A DNA stretch of 64,000 bases from Pseudoalteromonas luteoviolacea DSM 6061 (GTDB lineage: Bacteria; Pseudomonadota; Gammaproteobacteria; Enterobacterales; Alteromonadaceae), in NCBI RefSeq assembly GCF_001625655.1, contig NZ_AUYB01000096.1:62001-126000 (forward strand), read 5' to 3'. Shown here piece after piece: positions 1 through 9,334 of this stretch (position 1 is its first letter; every line of letters starts with the position of its first letter). The notes under the pieces were generated by a model that saw only the letters and a list, made by a program, of their open reading frames with translations, did not search any database and was not told the DNA's origin. Both the position numbers and the translations under genes were made by a program.

Positions 1-969
1 CTGTGTACCCGGGTTAATAATTGCTGTGCCAGAACACTGCAAAGGGTTCTGCGGAGAAACGCACCACGGTGAGAGAGCTTCCCACACTTGTTTGAGTAAA
101 TTTATATTATGCGCTCTCACATGCTCGATACCCTGCTGAGAAAATGCCTCAATACTATGCCCAGCAAGTATAAAAGGCGCCACAGAGGGAGTGCCGCCCC
201 AAAAACGCAGTGCACTCTCATGAGGTACAAAATGATGTATATCGAATTCGAAAGGGTTTTGGTGTGAAAACCAACCTACATCCATAGGCTGACACAATGA
301 CACACATTCAGAACTAACCCATAGGAATCCAGCCCCCGGACCACCGCATAGCCATTTTACACTTGAACCAACAACACAATCAGCCTGCCACTTATCCAAA
401 TCAATGGGCAAAACTCCCGCCGCTTGCGCAATATCCACCACAATACGACAGTGGTGCTTTTTCGCATGGTCAATAATCTGTTTTACTGGTGCTTGTTGTC
501 CTGTATTTGAATAAACATGGCTGACAAACAACAAATCGTACTCTGCAGTTAAATAGCGCTCCCATGTATCAAAGCAGCTCAAATCTTCGGTATCTGGGAT
601 AAAGGTTAACTCAACATCGTGCATAGCTTGCTGCAAAACAAACCCCATGCTCGGAAAGTCATGTTCACTCAACAACACTTTGACCCGACGCTCGCGAAAC
701 TCGGGCATGCTCATCAGCCATTTAGTTAACCCGCTCGACAAATTAACCTGAGGGCAAAAATTACTGGCTTGACTACCAAGTAAATCTGCCAGCGCTGCTG
801 TGAAACGTTCAACTCCTTCAAGCCACTGCACCCAAGGTTCTTGATTGAGCTGTTGCCATGGAGCCATGAAGTGGTCATTAAAATCTGCTTGCGCTGTTTT
901 CAGCATGCGCCCAACCGAATGACTAAGCAAATAGTCTTCTGTGGGCAAATAAAAATCACTCGCTTGCAT
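1..969 (-). CDS. kynureninase-like PLP enzyme (aminotransferase class V fold), 3' end cut by window
   Basis: I translated this by hand: 323 codons are visible and the protein continues past position 1. The start ATG is at 967-969 with a GGAGGAGG ribosome binding site just upstream, and it overlaps the stop of the upstream gene by 14 nt, so the two are co-translated. The PLP lysine is K205 in the motif GSSVKWLCGGPG, the pattern seen in kynureninases, and an upstream VDIAQAAG segment supplies the PLP-ring aspartate. Family knowledge: kynureninase cleaves kynurenine to anthranilate and alanine. The neighbour is an indoleamine-dioxygenase-superfamily protein, which fits a short Trp oxidation route, but the exact substrate is inferred. 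The protein could instead be another class V enzyme such as a cysteine desulfurase-like lyase. Confidence 0.8.
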   Translation of the reverse strand, partial: MQASDFYLPTEDYLLSHSVGRMLKTAQADFNDHFMAPWQQLNQEPWVQWLEGVERFTAALADLLGSQASNFCPQVNLSSGLTKWLMSMPEFRERRVKVLLSEHDFPSMGFVLQQAMHDVELTFIPDTEDLSCFDTWERYLTAEYDLLFVSHVYSNTGQQAPVKQIIDHAKKHHCRIVVDIAQAAGVLPIDLDKWQADCVVGSSVKWLCGGPGAGFLWVSSECVSLCQPMDVGWFSHQNPFEFDIHHFVPHESALRFWGGTPSVAPFILAGHSIEAFSQQGIEHVRAHNINLLKQVWEALSPWCVSPQNPLQCSGTAIINPGTQ

Positions 970-2155
970 GGTTGCCTCCTCCACTCAAGGTGCTTCTGAG
1001 TTGCTGGATATCTGCAAACCGAGTTTCTAGGTCTGCGCGCTTAGCCGCAGCACGCTTGTCTCGAAGTGTTTCTAATTGTTTGAGAAGCACTTCTAAAGGT
1101 GGGCCACTGGCCGTCACCTTCTCTAAGTGGTTACTCGCCATAAATTTAGCGGGGTGACAGATATACTTTTCAACGAGTTGATTATGGTGTTGGATCGCAG
1201 TATCTCCATGTAGCTTACACGCTTGTAAGAAAACACTTAACGACTCTTGATACCAAGCTTGGTTTCGATAAGTCTGAGCCTCTAGGAATGCATCCATTAA
1301 ATTCGGCAAACGCATACACTCACGCAATGTAGCTTGATCCTCGGGCATCATATAGAGTAACTTTTCGACCAGTATCTGAGCATAATCAACATCGTTGGCA
1401 CGGCACAATCCCAGCATCATGTCGATGACATTGATCCCAGCAAAGTCACCTGCATTGGCACCACGATATACCTCCTTACCCACTCGGTATGGTTTATAGT
1501 ATGGTCTAACAACATAAAAGAACGATTCAGTATCCAGTTGCTTGAACAAAGTCTGATTTGAGCCAATCACATCGAGTAAAGCCCGTTTCACCTCCTCAAA
1601 TAAAACCGGCGTCATCGGATGAGAAATACCCAATGGTTGAATTTTTAGCAAGGCTTCAGCAGCCCGTTTGTACGCCAAGATACCGCGGGTGTTGTAATCA
1701 ATAAAAAGCTGCTCAGCAGGGTCACTGGTAAAACGTTTATAAACGCCATCAATCGCCGAATTATGCGTGGTTAAATGGGCAGTCGCGAATCGGGGAGTAA
1801 CACCGATGGAAGAACCAATGTGCATCGCAAGAGCTGATGCCGCTTTTAAGGGGGAGTAGAGCTCCCGGCTGGGCTCCGTAATTTCATGGCGACGACAAGC
1901 AGCCATATACAAACCCACATTACCAAGCAGATCAAAGGCACTGTCAAACCCTTCATCGGTATTTCCCTCAGCCAGCAGTGCTTCAATATGCTGCTCTCCC
2001 TGTAACAAGAGCTGTTGTTTTATATCCTCACCGACACCTTCAACATTGGCTCTATCTGATTGATCGCGATAAGCCGCCTCCAATCTATCATTGAGTTCGA
2101 CAAAATCATTTCTTATCCAGATATCAAAATCTTTTGTTAGTTGCGTCATTGTCAA
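956..2155 (-). CDS. PrnB-like / DUF1864 heme protein of the indoleamine 2,3-dioxygenase superfamily
   Basis: A 399-aa, all-alpha-looking protein without signal peptide. Its length and overall pattern (conserved central segment with AHLTTHNSAIDG, then FIDYNTRG and VRPYYKPYRVG) match the PrnB/DUF1864 family, heme proteins related to Trp/indoleamine dioxygenases. PrnB itself rearranges 7-chlorotryptophan in pyrrolnitrin synthesis. Marine gammaproteobacteria carry homologues outside any pyrrolnitrin cluster. No prnA, C or D homologue is visible here. The gene overlaps a kynureninase-like gene by 14 nt and faces a divergent Lrp regulator, so I infer a role in oxidising Trp or an indole derivative. 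Family assignment is from recognition, not a search, and the proximal heme histidine was not verified. Confidence 0.7.
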   Translation of the reverse strand: MTMTQLTKDFDIWIRNDFVELNDRLEAAYRDQSDRANVEGVGEDIKQQLLLQGEQHIEALLAEGNTDEGFDSAFDLLGNVGLYMAACRRHEITEPSRELYSPLKAASALAMHIGSSIGVTPRFATAHLTTHNSAIDGVYKRFTSDPAEQLFIDYNTRGILAYKRAAEALLKIQPLGISHPMTPVLFEEVKRALLDVIGSNQTLFKQLDTESFFYVVRPYYKPYRVGKEVYRGANAGDFAGINVIDMMLGLCRANDVDYAQILVEKLLYMMPEDQATLRECMRLPNLMDAFLEAQTYRNQAWYQESLSVFLQACKLHGDTAIQHHNQLVEKYICHPAKFMASNHLEKVTASGPPLEVLLKQLETLRDKRAAAKRADLETRFADIQQLRSTLSGGGNHASE

Positions 2156-2286
2156 AATCCTAAAAAATACATCATTGTCAGGCTAACAAAAGTGTAAGAG
2201 GGATATTTGCCAATTATTTATTAATCGTTAAACTTAATTAGTGAATTACCTGTTTTTTCTCCCTTTATATAGCAGATTTAACTAAT

Positions 2287-2748
2287 ATGCCTGATATTGA
2301 TAACAAAGATCGCATTTTGCTAAGTGCACTACAAAGTAATGCGCGCTTGAGCAATGCCGCCTTGGCAGAGCAAGCTAGCCTCTCAGACACCCCCTGCTTG
2401 AGACGTGTCAAAAAACTCCAACAAGACGGTGTGATTTTGGGGTATCATGCAGATATCTCACCGCAAGCTGTTGGCTACTCGGTTCTTGTTTATGCATTTA
2501 TTCGCCTTACCAAAAACTCAGTACAAGCAGCCGAGTGCTTTGAAAATCATGTGGATGTATTAAAAGAAGTACGCAGTTGCTCAGTGGTGTCCGGTAGTCA
2601 TGATTATTTGCTTGAAATCATTGCCGCTGACTTGCCCAGCTATGAGCACTTTGTGAAGCACAGCTTGGCAAATTTGGACTATATCGCAGCGGTCGAGTCA
2701 ACTATCGTATTAAAACAGACCTTCAATAAACGTGGAGTTCCGTTATGA
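2287..2748 (+). CDS. Lrp/AsnC family transcriptional regulator
   Basis: A 153-aa protein with the standard Lrp layout: N-terminal winged HTH (DNKDRILLSALQSNARLSNAALAEQ, recognition helix around residues 30-45) followed by a RAM/AsnC ligand-binding domain (residues about 65-150). It is divergent from the PrnB-like/kynureninase-like operon across a 131-bp AT-rich gap, the usual arrangement for an amino-acid-responsive local regulator. I infer that it senses tryptophan or kynurenine and controls that operon. No strong Shine-Dalgarno sequence is visible before the ATG. Confidence 0.88.
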   Translation: MPDIDNKDRILLSALQSNARLSNAALAEQASLSDTPCLRRVKKLQQDGVILGYHADISPQAVGYSVLVYAFIRLTKNSVQAAECFENHVDVLKEVRSCSVVSGSHDYLLEIIAADLPSYEHFVKHSLANLDYIAAVESTIVLKQTFNKRGVPL

Positions 2749-2768
2749 CCCCGAAAGGCAAGTAATTC

Positions 2769-5516
2769 ATGCAAGTTCAATTTCGCTCACCAATCCATAA
2801 CCTAGCTGCGTATGCACTACTTACTTTAGGTTATTTTGGGTTTGGTAAGCTATTCACTTTATTCGCCTTTCAGAATCAAGTTTTGCCAATTTGGCTGCCT
2901 GCAGGCATCGCATTAGTAGGTTGCTGCTTATGGGGCTGGCGATTTGCCCCTGCAATATTTGGCGCATCGGTTCTATTTAATTGGACTACTTATTTTGGTT
3001 TTCAGTCACCGTTTAATAACTATACGGATGTTTTACAAGTCATCATTGTCGCAGCCGGTGCTGTACTTCAAGGGGTGATAGGTGGCTATATAATGCGCCT
3101 CTGGCTTGGCGACCCATTATTAATGCGCTCTCGTAAGTATATTGCTTACTACGTATTGTTAGTAGGGATATTGGTCAACCTCGTGTCGGCCAATATAGGT
3201 ATGCTCTCTCTGAGTCTGTTTAACCCTCTGTATGCCTTTTCGCAACACTGGCAAAACGTCATAGCATGGTGGTTAGGGGATAGTTTGGGGATTTTGATCT
3301 TTGCCCCGCTGCTATTGATGCTGCTGAATATGACTGTATTTACCACACGCCCCTATCAGCATAAGCGTATTATGCTCGCCACATGCGCTATTTTGTTTAT
3401 GTCTGTTACCGCGACCACCTATCTATATAATTTGGGTAATTTGAATGCAGCCAAACGAGAAGCGCAGCGCGAAATCAATATTATCGAAAACTTGGTACTT
3501 CGACACGTCAATCTCAGCATGTTGGCAGTACAAGGAATGGCTGCAAAATTACAATCACTGCCCGAATTTGAATTGGCAAAATTCCAGCAAATCGCTGAAC
3601 AACAAAGGCAGCGCTACCCATTTTTATTTGCGCTTTCTTGGGGGCAAAGAGCGCCACAGACACAGGCTCAACAATTACAAGATGAGCTCAATCAACTGTA
3701 TCGCAACGAAGTCAGAATACAAGGCGCTCCCCTATCGCCAACCGATCCACTGGTTATCGTTAAATACGTCTCACCTCAGGCCGAAAACTTCACTTCGTTA
3801 GGCTTTAATATATATTCTCGAGCTAATCGTAAAGCGGCGTTAGAAGACCCTGAAATTATTTTGCAGCCACGTGCAACGAATGTGGTCAAGCTCATTCAAA
3901 CAACACCCGCTAAGTCTGCGTACATACTCTTTTCGCCTGTATTTCAGCAAAGCACTGAGCAGCAAGACAACCATGCAGATATAACAGGCTACGCCATCGG
4001 TGTCGTGCAAACAGATGTACTGCTCAACTCAGTGTTAAAATCCACGCAAGCCAAGAATTATGATTTGGCTTTCTTTGATGGCAACAGCGACACGCCATTC
4101 TTTAGCAACCACGATGCTTCGCTGCGCCCTTATCATGCCAGCACGCATAACTATACGCAGATCCAATTTGCAGGCCAAACTTGGCGCCTCACGCTAGCAA
4201 TTAAAGACAGCTTTATCACTGAACTCAATCATCAACAAACTATATGGTTGTTAACTCTACAACTCAGTATATGCGCGTTAATTACCTTTATCGTGCTACT
4301 TTATAATTATCAAAATAATGCGCTTAATCACTTAGTTGCACAGCGCACAGCGTCATTGAACCTCGCATTGCAAGATGCCCAGCAAGCAAACCAAGCAAAG
4401 AGCCGCTTTCTCGCCAATATGAGTCACGAAATACGCACTCCGCTCAATGCTGTGATTGGTTTTGCATCGTTAACACGCACTTCAGAATCAATCGAAGTTC
4501 TCCAAGGCTATGTCAATAATATCAATATGGCGGCCAAAACGTTGCTCCACTTAGTCAATGATATTCTCGACATAACTAAGATTGAGTCCAATAAGCTGCA
4601 ACTAGAGCAACATAGCTTTAATTTACAAGAGCTACTTAAACGTATGGATAGCCTCTTTGCGAATAGTGCTCAAGCTAAAAACCTTAGCTGGAAACTCCAC
4701 ACCAATGTAGAACATGCAGTTTGGTTAAAAGGAGATGAACTGCGCATCGAACAGGTACTGATAAATCTATGTAGTAATGCCATCAAATTTACAGAGTCAG
4801 GCCACGTCTCCTTACATTGTGAAATATTTGAAAGTGCCACTGATTATCGAGTTCAGTTTACTGTTGCAGATACTGGTATTGGTATTGAACAAAATCAATT
4901 AGAACATGTGTTTGCTCCATTTTCTCAGGCTGATAGCTCCACTTCGCGCCGTTATGGTGGCACCGGCTTAGGACTGGCAATTTGCAAAGAGCTAAGCGAG
5001 TTAATGTCGGGTCATTTAACCGTAGAAAGCGTCTTGGGCACAGGTAGTCAGTTTTGCTTTAGCCTACGATGCCCATTTGGGGATGCCTTGAATGCCCAAA
5101 AACCACAATTTGACCTCGAACTCATTAGCAAGCTAAATGTGTTAGTCGCGGAAGATAATCCAGTTAACCAAATTGTGATCAAATCTATGCTGGATTCGTT
5201 TAACGTAACATTTCAATTAGTACCAAATGGTCAACAGGCCATTGCTCGCATTCAAGAACAGCACTTTGATCTGGTCCTGATGGACTGCCAAATGCCTGTA
5301 TTAGATGGCTATCAAGCGACCTCAACTCTGCGTCAAACACATGATCAACATAGTTTGCCCATTGTCGCTTTGACTGCTGATGTGATGCCTGAAGATAAAG
5401 CATATGCCATTGCAATTGGCTTTAATAGCCACCTTGCAAAACCCCTTGATCGCGATAAGCTAGGAGCATGTTTAGATCATTACGCAAAACTATGCTCAAA
5501 AGATTCATCGGCTTAA
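2769..5516 (+). CDS. MASE1-CHASE hybrid sensor histidine kinase with receiver domain
   Basis: A 915-aa inner-membrane kinase. Roughly in order: MASE1-type multi-helix membrane sensor (residues 10-210), CHASE-like extracytoplasmic domain (about 230-450), a last membrane helix near 490-512, HisKA with H553 in MSHEIRTPLN, HATPase (N box NLCSNAIKF, G1 DTGIGI, G2 GTGLGL), and a C-terminal receiver with phospho-acceptor D839 (LMDCQMP). The architecture predicts autophosphorylation and intramolecular transfer to the receiver; there is no output domain. The gene starts 20 bp after the Lrp gene and overlaps the next gene, so it may be co-transcribed with the hydrolase downstream. CHASE domains usually sense small molecules; the ligand is unknown. 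Confidence 0.9.
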   Translation: MQVQFRSPIHNLAAYALLTLGYFGFGKLFTLFAFQNQVLPIWLPAGIALVGCCLWGWRFAPAIFGASVLFNWTTYFGFQSPFNNYTDVLQVIIVAAGAVLQGVIGGYIMRLWLGDPLLMRSRKYIAYYVLLVGILVNLVSANIGMLSLSLFNPLYAFSQHWQNVIAWWLGDSLGILIFAPLLLMLLNMTVFTTRPYQHKRIMLATCAILFMSVTATTYLYNLGNLNAAKREAQREINIIENLVLRHVNLSMLAVQGMAAKLQSLPEFELAKFQQIAEQQRQRYPFLFALSWGQRAPQTQAQQLQDELNQLYRNEVRIQGAPLSPTDPLVIVKYVSPQAENFTSLGFNIYSRANRKAALEDPEIILQPRATNVVKLIQTTPAKSAYILFSPVFQQSTEQQDNHADITGYAIGVVQTDVLLNSVLKSTQAKNYDLAFFDGNSDTPFFSNHDASLRPYHASTHNYTQIQFAGQTWRLTLAIKDSFITELNHQQTIWLLTLQLSICALITFIVLLYNYQNNALNHLVAQRTASLNLALQDAQQANQAKSRFLANMSHEIRTPLNAVIGFASLTRTSESIEVLQGYVNNINMAAKTLLHLVNDILDITKIESNKLQLEQHSFNLQELLKRMDSLFANSAQAKNLSWKLHTNVEHAVWLKGDELRIEQVLINLCSNAIKFTESGHVSLHCEIFESATDYRVQFTVADTGIGIEQNQLEHVFAPFSQADSSTSRRYGGTGLGLAICKELSELMSGHLTVESVLGTGSQFCFSLRCPFGDALNAQKPQFDLELISKLNVLVAEDNPVNQIVIKSMLDSFNVTFQLVPNGQQAIARIQEQHFDLVLMDCQMPVLDGYQATSTLRQTHDQHSLPIVALTADVMPEDKAYAIAIGFNSHLAKPLDRDKLGACLDHYAKLCSKDSSA

Positions 5517-6763
5517 TTTCAATTATCGGCGCAATGGCAGCGTCAGCGCAAGATTGCACAACGCTGCCAGCCAATCATCAAAACTTTATTGAAGGTAAAA
5601 AAACGGGTGAATATCGCATCGCCAACGATCAAGGCAATGCGACCATCGCGGTGAATGATAAACTGACCTTTGCACAATATGTAAAACAAACGAGAGCGTT
5701 AATTTCAGCACGTAATAAACGCGCTCAACTACCTTGCCCACTGCCCAGTTTGACGCATGTGCTACGTGAGGATCCAACCGTATTAGATCACATTGCTCCT
5801 TACCAATTAATTCAGTCAAACAATAATAAAGCTGTGCTATTGATCCATGGGCTCACAGATTCACCCTATATCTTCAATGCCATCGCGAGAGACTTGTATA
5901 GACAAGGTTTCAATGTTCGTACATTACTACTGCCGGGTCACGCCACAGCCGCAGATGACCTGCGCCACGTAAGTAATCAGGACTGGCAGAAACATGTGCA
6001 ATACGCTATCAACCGTATGTCAGCAGACTTTCAACAATTTGCGATTATGGGGTTTTCTACGGGTGCCGCGCTTGCCACAATTGAAGTATCACAGGCTCAA
6101 CCAAACAATCTAAAAGCACTGGTATTAGTGGCCCCAGCCACCGAATCACATAATAAGAAAAGTTGGCTTGCCCAGTGGGTTGATTGGGTCCCATTTATGG
6201 ATTGGCTTGATCAAGACGCTGATCTGGATTTTGCTAAGTATGAGTCTTTTCCGCTCGCAGCTGCCGCACTAGTTCATAACGTGATGGTTGAAATGATGAA
6301 CACAAATATCCCTAATGACCTACCAATATTGACCATTATGAGTGATGTAGATGCCACCATAGACAGCCACGCAACACTCAGTTTGCTGAATCGCTGGGCA
6401 AATGATCATACTGCTTCGCTACAATTACGTCTCTATTCGAGAAATGGCATGGCCGTTAGTGACAAAATTCAGGTCACCCAAATAAGCCAATTAGACAATG
6501 TCGTCGATATGTCCCATGTCGGCTTATTAATACCGCAAAGCCACCCTTATTACGGCAGAGAAGGTAGCTATCGCCATTGCGGCAGCTATTTTGAAGACAA
6601 CGACGCCTTTGCAGCCTGTAAAACAGCCAAAAATATTACCTTCGGTGAGCACCATGCAAGCAATAAAATGGTGTATCAACCACTGGCACGTGTGACATTC
6701 AATCCAGACTTTAACAACTTAAGTAAGCAAATTCTGACATTTTTGGAGTCCCACGTTGAGTAA
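5468..6763 (+). CDS. secreted/periplasmic alpha/beta hydrolase (esterase/lipase-like)
   Basis: A 431-aa protein of the alpha/beta hydrolase fold. Visible elements: oxyanion-hole motif LLIHGLTDSP, nucleophile S197 in GFSTG, a likely acid in SDVDATID and a likely base His in MSHVGLL. The N-terminus is a signal peptide ending near AMAASA. Two starts are possible: ATG 5468, which overlaps the kinase gene by 49 nt, or ATG 5492, which leaves a tighter signal peptide beginning MLKRFIGL. Neither has a well-spaced ribosome binding site, which points to translational coupling to the kinase gene. The next gene overlaps by 8 nt. Substrate unknown; monoacylglycerol-lipase-like esterases are the closest family I recognise. 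Confidence 0.82.
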   Translation: MFRSLRKTMLKRFIGLISIIGAMAASAQDCTTLPANHQNFIEGKKTGEYRIANDQGNATIAVNDKLTFAQYVKQTRALISARNKRAQLPCPLPSLTHVLREDPTVLDHIAPYQLIQSNNNKAVLLIHGLTDSPYIFNAIARDLYRQGFNVRTLLLPGHATAADDLRHVSNQDWQKHVQYAINRMSADFQQFAIMGFSTGAALATIEVSQAQPNNLKALVLVAPATESHNKKSWLAQWVDWVPFMDWLDQDADLDFAKYESFPLAAAALVHNVMVEMMNTNIPNDLPILTIMSDVDATIDSHATLSLLNRWANDHTASLQLRLYSRNGMAVSDKIQVTQISQLDNVVDMSHVGLLIPQSHPYYGREGSYRHCGSYFEDNDAFAACKTAKNITFGEHHASNKMVYQPLARVTFNPDFNNLSKQILTFLESHVE

Positions 6764-7916
6764 TCAAAGTTTTGAACATCAATTTGTTAACGCGGTCTCT
6801 CAGGTCCCAAAAGCTGATTGGCAACAATTAGCGGGTACAGCCATTTTTACCAGTTATGAATGGCTCGACGCGTTAGAGCAAAGCCATTCAGTAGGCGGTC
6901 ATTCAGGTTGGCAACCCCATCATTTAGTAATATTTGAAAAACACACAGCCAAACCCGTTGCCATCTTACCGGGTTACCTTAAAAGCCACTCCTATGGCGA
7001 ATATGTCTTTGATTGGGCATGGGCTGAGGCCTATGAGCGCCACAATCTCGCATATTACCCCAAATGGCTCAGCGCAGTTCCATTCACCCCAGTTGTCGGC
7101 CCGAGGTTGCTATGTCAAGCACCAACAGATGCATTACTCCAATACATTTTAACTATCCTGAACGACTCCACGTCACACCATGGCTGGTCTGGGTTTCATA
7201 TTAACTTCCCCTATCACAAGGAAAATTGGCCAACCGAAAAGCTGATGGAACGACTTGGTGTGCAATTTCACTGGCACAATCGTAATTATGCTGATTTCGA
7301 CACATTTTTGGCTTCGATGAAAGCACGCAAGCGAAAAATGATAAAGAAAGAGCGCGCTCAGGTGCACAACTCTGGTTTACATATAAGATGGCTACAAACG
7401 GAACAAATCACCCCCGAGGTGATTTATCAATTTTACCGCTGTTACTGCCAAACTTATCGCAAACGCTCAGGACATAATGGCTACTTAACACAACAGTTTT
7501 TTACCTTGCTGTTTGCCAATCTACCTAACAACACGGCGTTATGCTGTGCTTATCAAACTGACCCCAACCAAGATGCCAGTTCATTTATTGCTGCTAGTTT
7601 ATATCTAATTGATGAAGGCACCTTGTATGGAAGGTACTGGGGAGCCCTAGAAGAAAGTGAGCACTTACATTTTGAGTTGTGTTACTACCAAGGAATAGAG
7701 CGTGCAATTGAGCAAGGGTTACAACGATTTGACGCAGGAGCCCAAGGCGAACACAAGCTATTACGCGGCTTTGAGCCCGTATATACACGCTCATTTCATA
7801 CAATTGCCCACCCGTTATTTGAGCAGGCCATTGCTGAGTTTATCCATACTGAGCGCGCCCAACTTGCGCAGTATTATCAACAATGTCAAAGCTTACTGCC
7901 GTTTAAAGAACAATAA
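6756..7916 (+). CDS. FemAB/GNAT-like protein (DUF482, 'peptidoglycan biosynthesis/recognition')
   Basis: A 386-aa soluble protein of the DUF482 family (PF04339), which has the GNAT/FemX fold and is presumed to transfer an acyl or aminoacyl group. Recognisable stretches include FTSYEWLDALE near the N-terminus, FDWAWAEAYERH, and GRYWGALEE with FDAGAQGEHK near the C-terminus. Translation most likely starts at a TTG (6756) preceded at 7 nt by GGAG; there is no in-frame ATG nearby. It overlaps the hydrolase gene by 8 nt, so the two are one operon. It overlaps the convergent methyltransferase gene tail-to-tail by 24 nt. Biochemical role not established for the family. Confidence 0.8.
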   Translation: MSNQSFEHQFVNAVSQVPKADWQQLAGTAIFTSYEWLDALEQSHSVGGHSGWQPHHLVIFEKHTAKPVAILPGYLKSHSYGEYVFDWAWAEAYERHNLAYYPKWLSAVPFTPVVGPRLLCQAPTDALLQYILTILNDSTSHHGWSGFHINFPYHKENWPTEKLMERLGVQFHWHNRNYADFDTFLASMKARKRKMIKKERAQVHNSGLHIRWLQTEQITPEVIYQFYRCYCQTYRKRSGHNGYLTQQFFTLLFANLPNNTALCCAYQTDPNQDASSFIAASLYLIDEGTLYGRYWGALEESEHLHFELCYYQGIERAIEQGLQRFDAGAQGEHKLLRGFEPVYTRSFHTIAHPLFEQAIAEFIHTERAQLAQYYQQCQSLLPFKEQ

Positions 7917-8486
7917 TCGATTGTTGGCTGGCATCGCGTGATCGGTCACCAATGTCAGCCCAGCCCCTTCGGCCAACTCACAGATCCATTCAAAGTCTCT
8001 AATGCCACTCTCTGGGTCACGTTCTTTTAAAAACGCGTCAAACTGCGCATTGCTCTGAGAAGTGAATTCACCTTGGTAATTAAACGGCCCATACACGGCC
8101 AATTTACCATTGGTGGCTAAATGCTCAGCGACTCCAACAAAAAACTGCTTCACCAGCTTCGTAGATACAATATGCAAGGTATTAGCTGTGTACATTGCAG
8201 GAGCACCTGAAATGGGCCAAGTGTCCATATTCAGATCTAGCACGACAGGTAGTTTTAAGTTACTTAGATTAACCTCTTTGCACCAACTGATAATACCATC
8301 ATGGTTATATGCCAAATCGGAGGTTTGCCACTCTAACGTTGGCATCGCATTTGCGAAATGCACTGCATGCTGCCCTGTTCCAGAGCCAATTTCTAAAACT
8401 TGGGTCACATCAGCAAAAAACGGTAGCAACTTTTGCAATATAGGATCTTTATTGTTTTCACATGCTTGGGAGAAAGGTTTTTTCAT
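7893..8486 (-). CDS. DUF938 family SAM-dependent methyltransferase-like protein
   Basis: A 197-aa protein from ATG 8484-8486, preceded by an AGGTG ribosome binding site. A longer in-frame extension to 8546 lacks support. Class I methyltransferase motif I is visible as VLEIGSGTGQHAVHFA (about residues 30-46), and the family-typical segment YTANTLHIVS lies in the middle. DUF938 proteins of about 200 aa are widespread in proteobacteria and their substrate is unknown. The gene is convergent with the FemAB-like gene. Confidence 0.85.
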   Translation of the reverse strand: MKKPFSQACENNKDPILQKLLPFFADVTQVLEIGSGTGQHAVHFANAMPTLEWQTSDLAYNHDGIISWCKEVNLSNLKLPVVLDLNMDTWPISGAPAMYTANTLHIVSTKLVKQFFVGVAEHLATNGKLAVYGPFNYQGEFTSQSNAQFDAFLKERDPESGIRDFEWICELAEGAGLTLVTDHAMPANNRLLFFKRQ

Positions 8487-8685
8487 TTTGCACCTAAATT
8501 GAACAAATACGCGCCTAATTGATGCAACTTTCAGTGAATAATGCAAACTTTTATCAGTGCAATTTCATTACTAACTTGATAAATAAAGAGAAAAAAATTT
8601 TGGTATATGGTATGCAAAAAACTTTGGTATTGGCTATAAGTAGTTATGTATAGCCCGTTCAAATACCTTAAATGGAGATACCATA

Positions 8686-8856
8686 ATGAAGTATTCTAAA
8701 GTGACACACATGCCCAACCTGAGTTTAGGTCATATTCCTGAAAACAACACACCAGAATCAGAACCGACATATCAACAAGAAGTTGCTGACTTACTCAGCA
8801 GTAAAGAACAAGAGAAAGAACAAACCTCTGAGCAATTTATTCTCGGTTATAACTGA
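8686..8856 (+). CDS. small hypothetical protein, 56 aa
   Basis: An open frame of 56 codons beginning ATG 8686 with GGAGA eight to ten bases upstream. The peptide starts MKYSKVTHMPNLSLGHIPEN, has a Glu/Gln-rich middle (KEQEKEQTSEQ) and ends in LGYN. It has no cysteine and no membrane segment. It is acidic overall and looks disordered. It stands alone between the divergent methyltransferase gene and the Fur-box-controlled operon. I do not recognise it. The ribosome binding site makes it a reasonable real gene, but no homology support is available. Confidence 0.5.
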   Translation: MKYSKVTHMPNLSLGHIPENNTPESEPTYQQEVADLLSSKEQEKEQTSEQFILGYN

Positions 8857-8907
8857 GTTACAACCACATCAGTACAATCCAACCAGCAAGGGTTGCTAAT
8901 CTCCTAT

Positions 8908-8942
8908 TTTAGTGTAATGATAATAATTATCGTTACACTAAA
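8908..8942. promoter_or_regulatory. Fur box in a 35-bp dyad upstream of fagA-like/fumC
   Basis: Perfect 10-bp arms TTTAGTGTAA (8908-8917) and TTACACTAAA (8933-8942) flank a core reading TGATAATAATTATCG. The core region 8916-8934 is close to the classical Fur consensus GATAATGATAATCATTATC. It ends 12 bp before the start codon at 8955, where it would block the promoter under iron repletion. Iron-repressed fumC operons are known in Pseudomonas. Confidence 0.8.
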
Positions 8943-8954
8943 ATATAATGCGCC

Positions 8955-9326
8955 ATGGTTACCCCTCAAGTACTTTGCCAATTTCAGCCCCGCTTAGAAA
9001 CACAATGCCAAAGACCTCATTTAGATGCACCTGTTCATGTAGCACAATTTATTGAGGACGGTTTTAATTTGGCCAAATGGTACGAAAGAAAACCCTGCGT
9101 GTTATTACAAGAACTCTATCTACGACGTGTCTTTTTTGAATTGCTCAATCACATTGCCGATCCTTTGGTTCATCAAAGCTTTAGACAACAGTGCTTTGAG
9201 CAGCTTCACAAACCGCTTCTCGCACTAAAACGATTTTATAAAAAACAACATCGTTCTATGGCACCTTTCTATCGCCTTGAGCGAGAAGCACGGATCATTA
9301 GCCACGAATTTAATCCTTTTAGTTAG
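8955..9326 (+). CDS. FagA-like small protein (Fur-associated, upstream of fumC)
   Basis: A 123-aa basic, His-rich soluble protein without clear motifs (LYLRRVFFELLNHIADP in the middle). It is directly downstream of a Fur box and 8 bp upstream of fumC. The same order (Fur box, small gene, fumC) occurs in the fagA-fumC-orfX-sodA operon of Pseudomonas aeruginosa, where FagA is of similar size and unknown function. The assignment rests on context and size more than on sequence I can verify. No sodA is present here, because fumC is followed by unrelated genes. Confidence 0.6.
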   Translation: MVTPQVLCQFQPRLETQCQRPHLDAPVHVAQFIEDGFNLAKWYERKPCVLLQELYLRRVFFELLNHIADPLVHQSFRQQCFEQLHKPLLALKRFYKKQHRSMAPFYRLEREARIISHEFNPFS

Positions 9327-9334
9327 GAGTCAGT

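Noticed and set aside
956..2155. Pyrrolnitrin biosynthesis cluster
   Set aside because: Only a PrnB-like protein is present; no halogenases (PrnA, PrnC) or PrnD-like oxygenase lie nearby.
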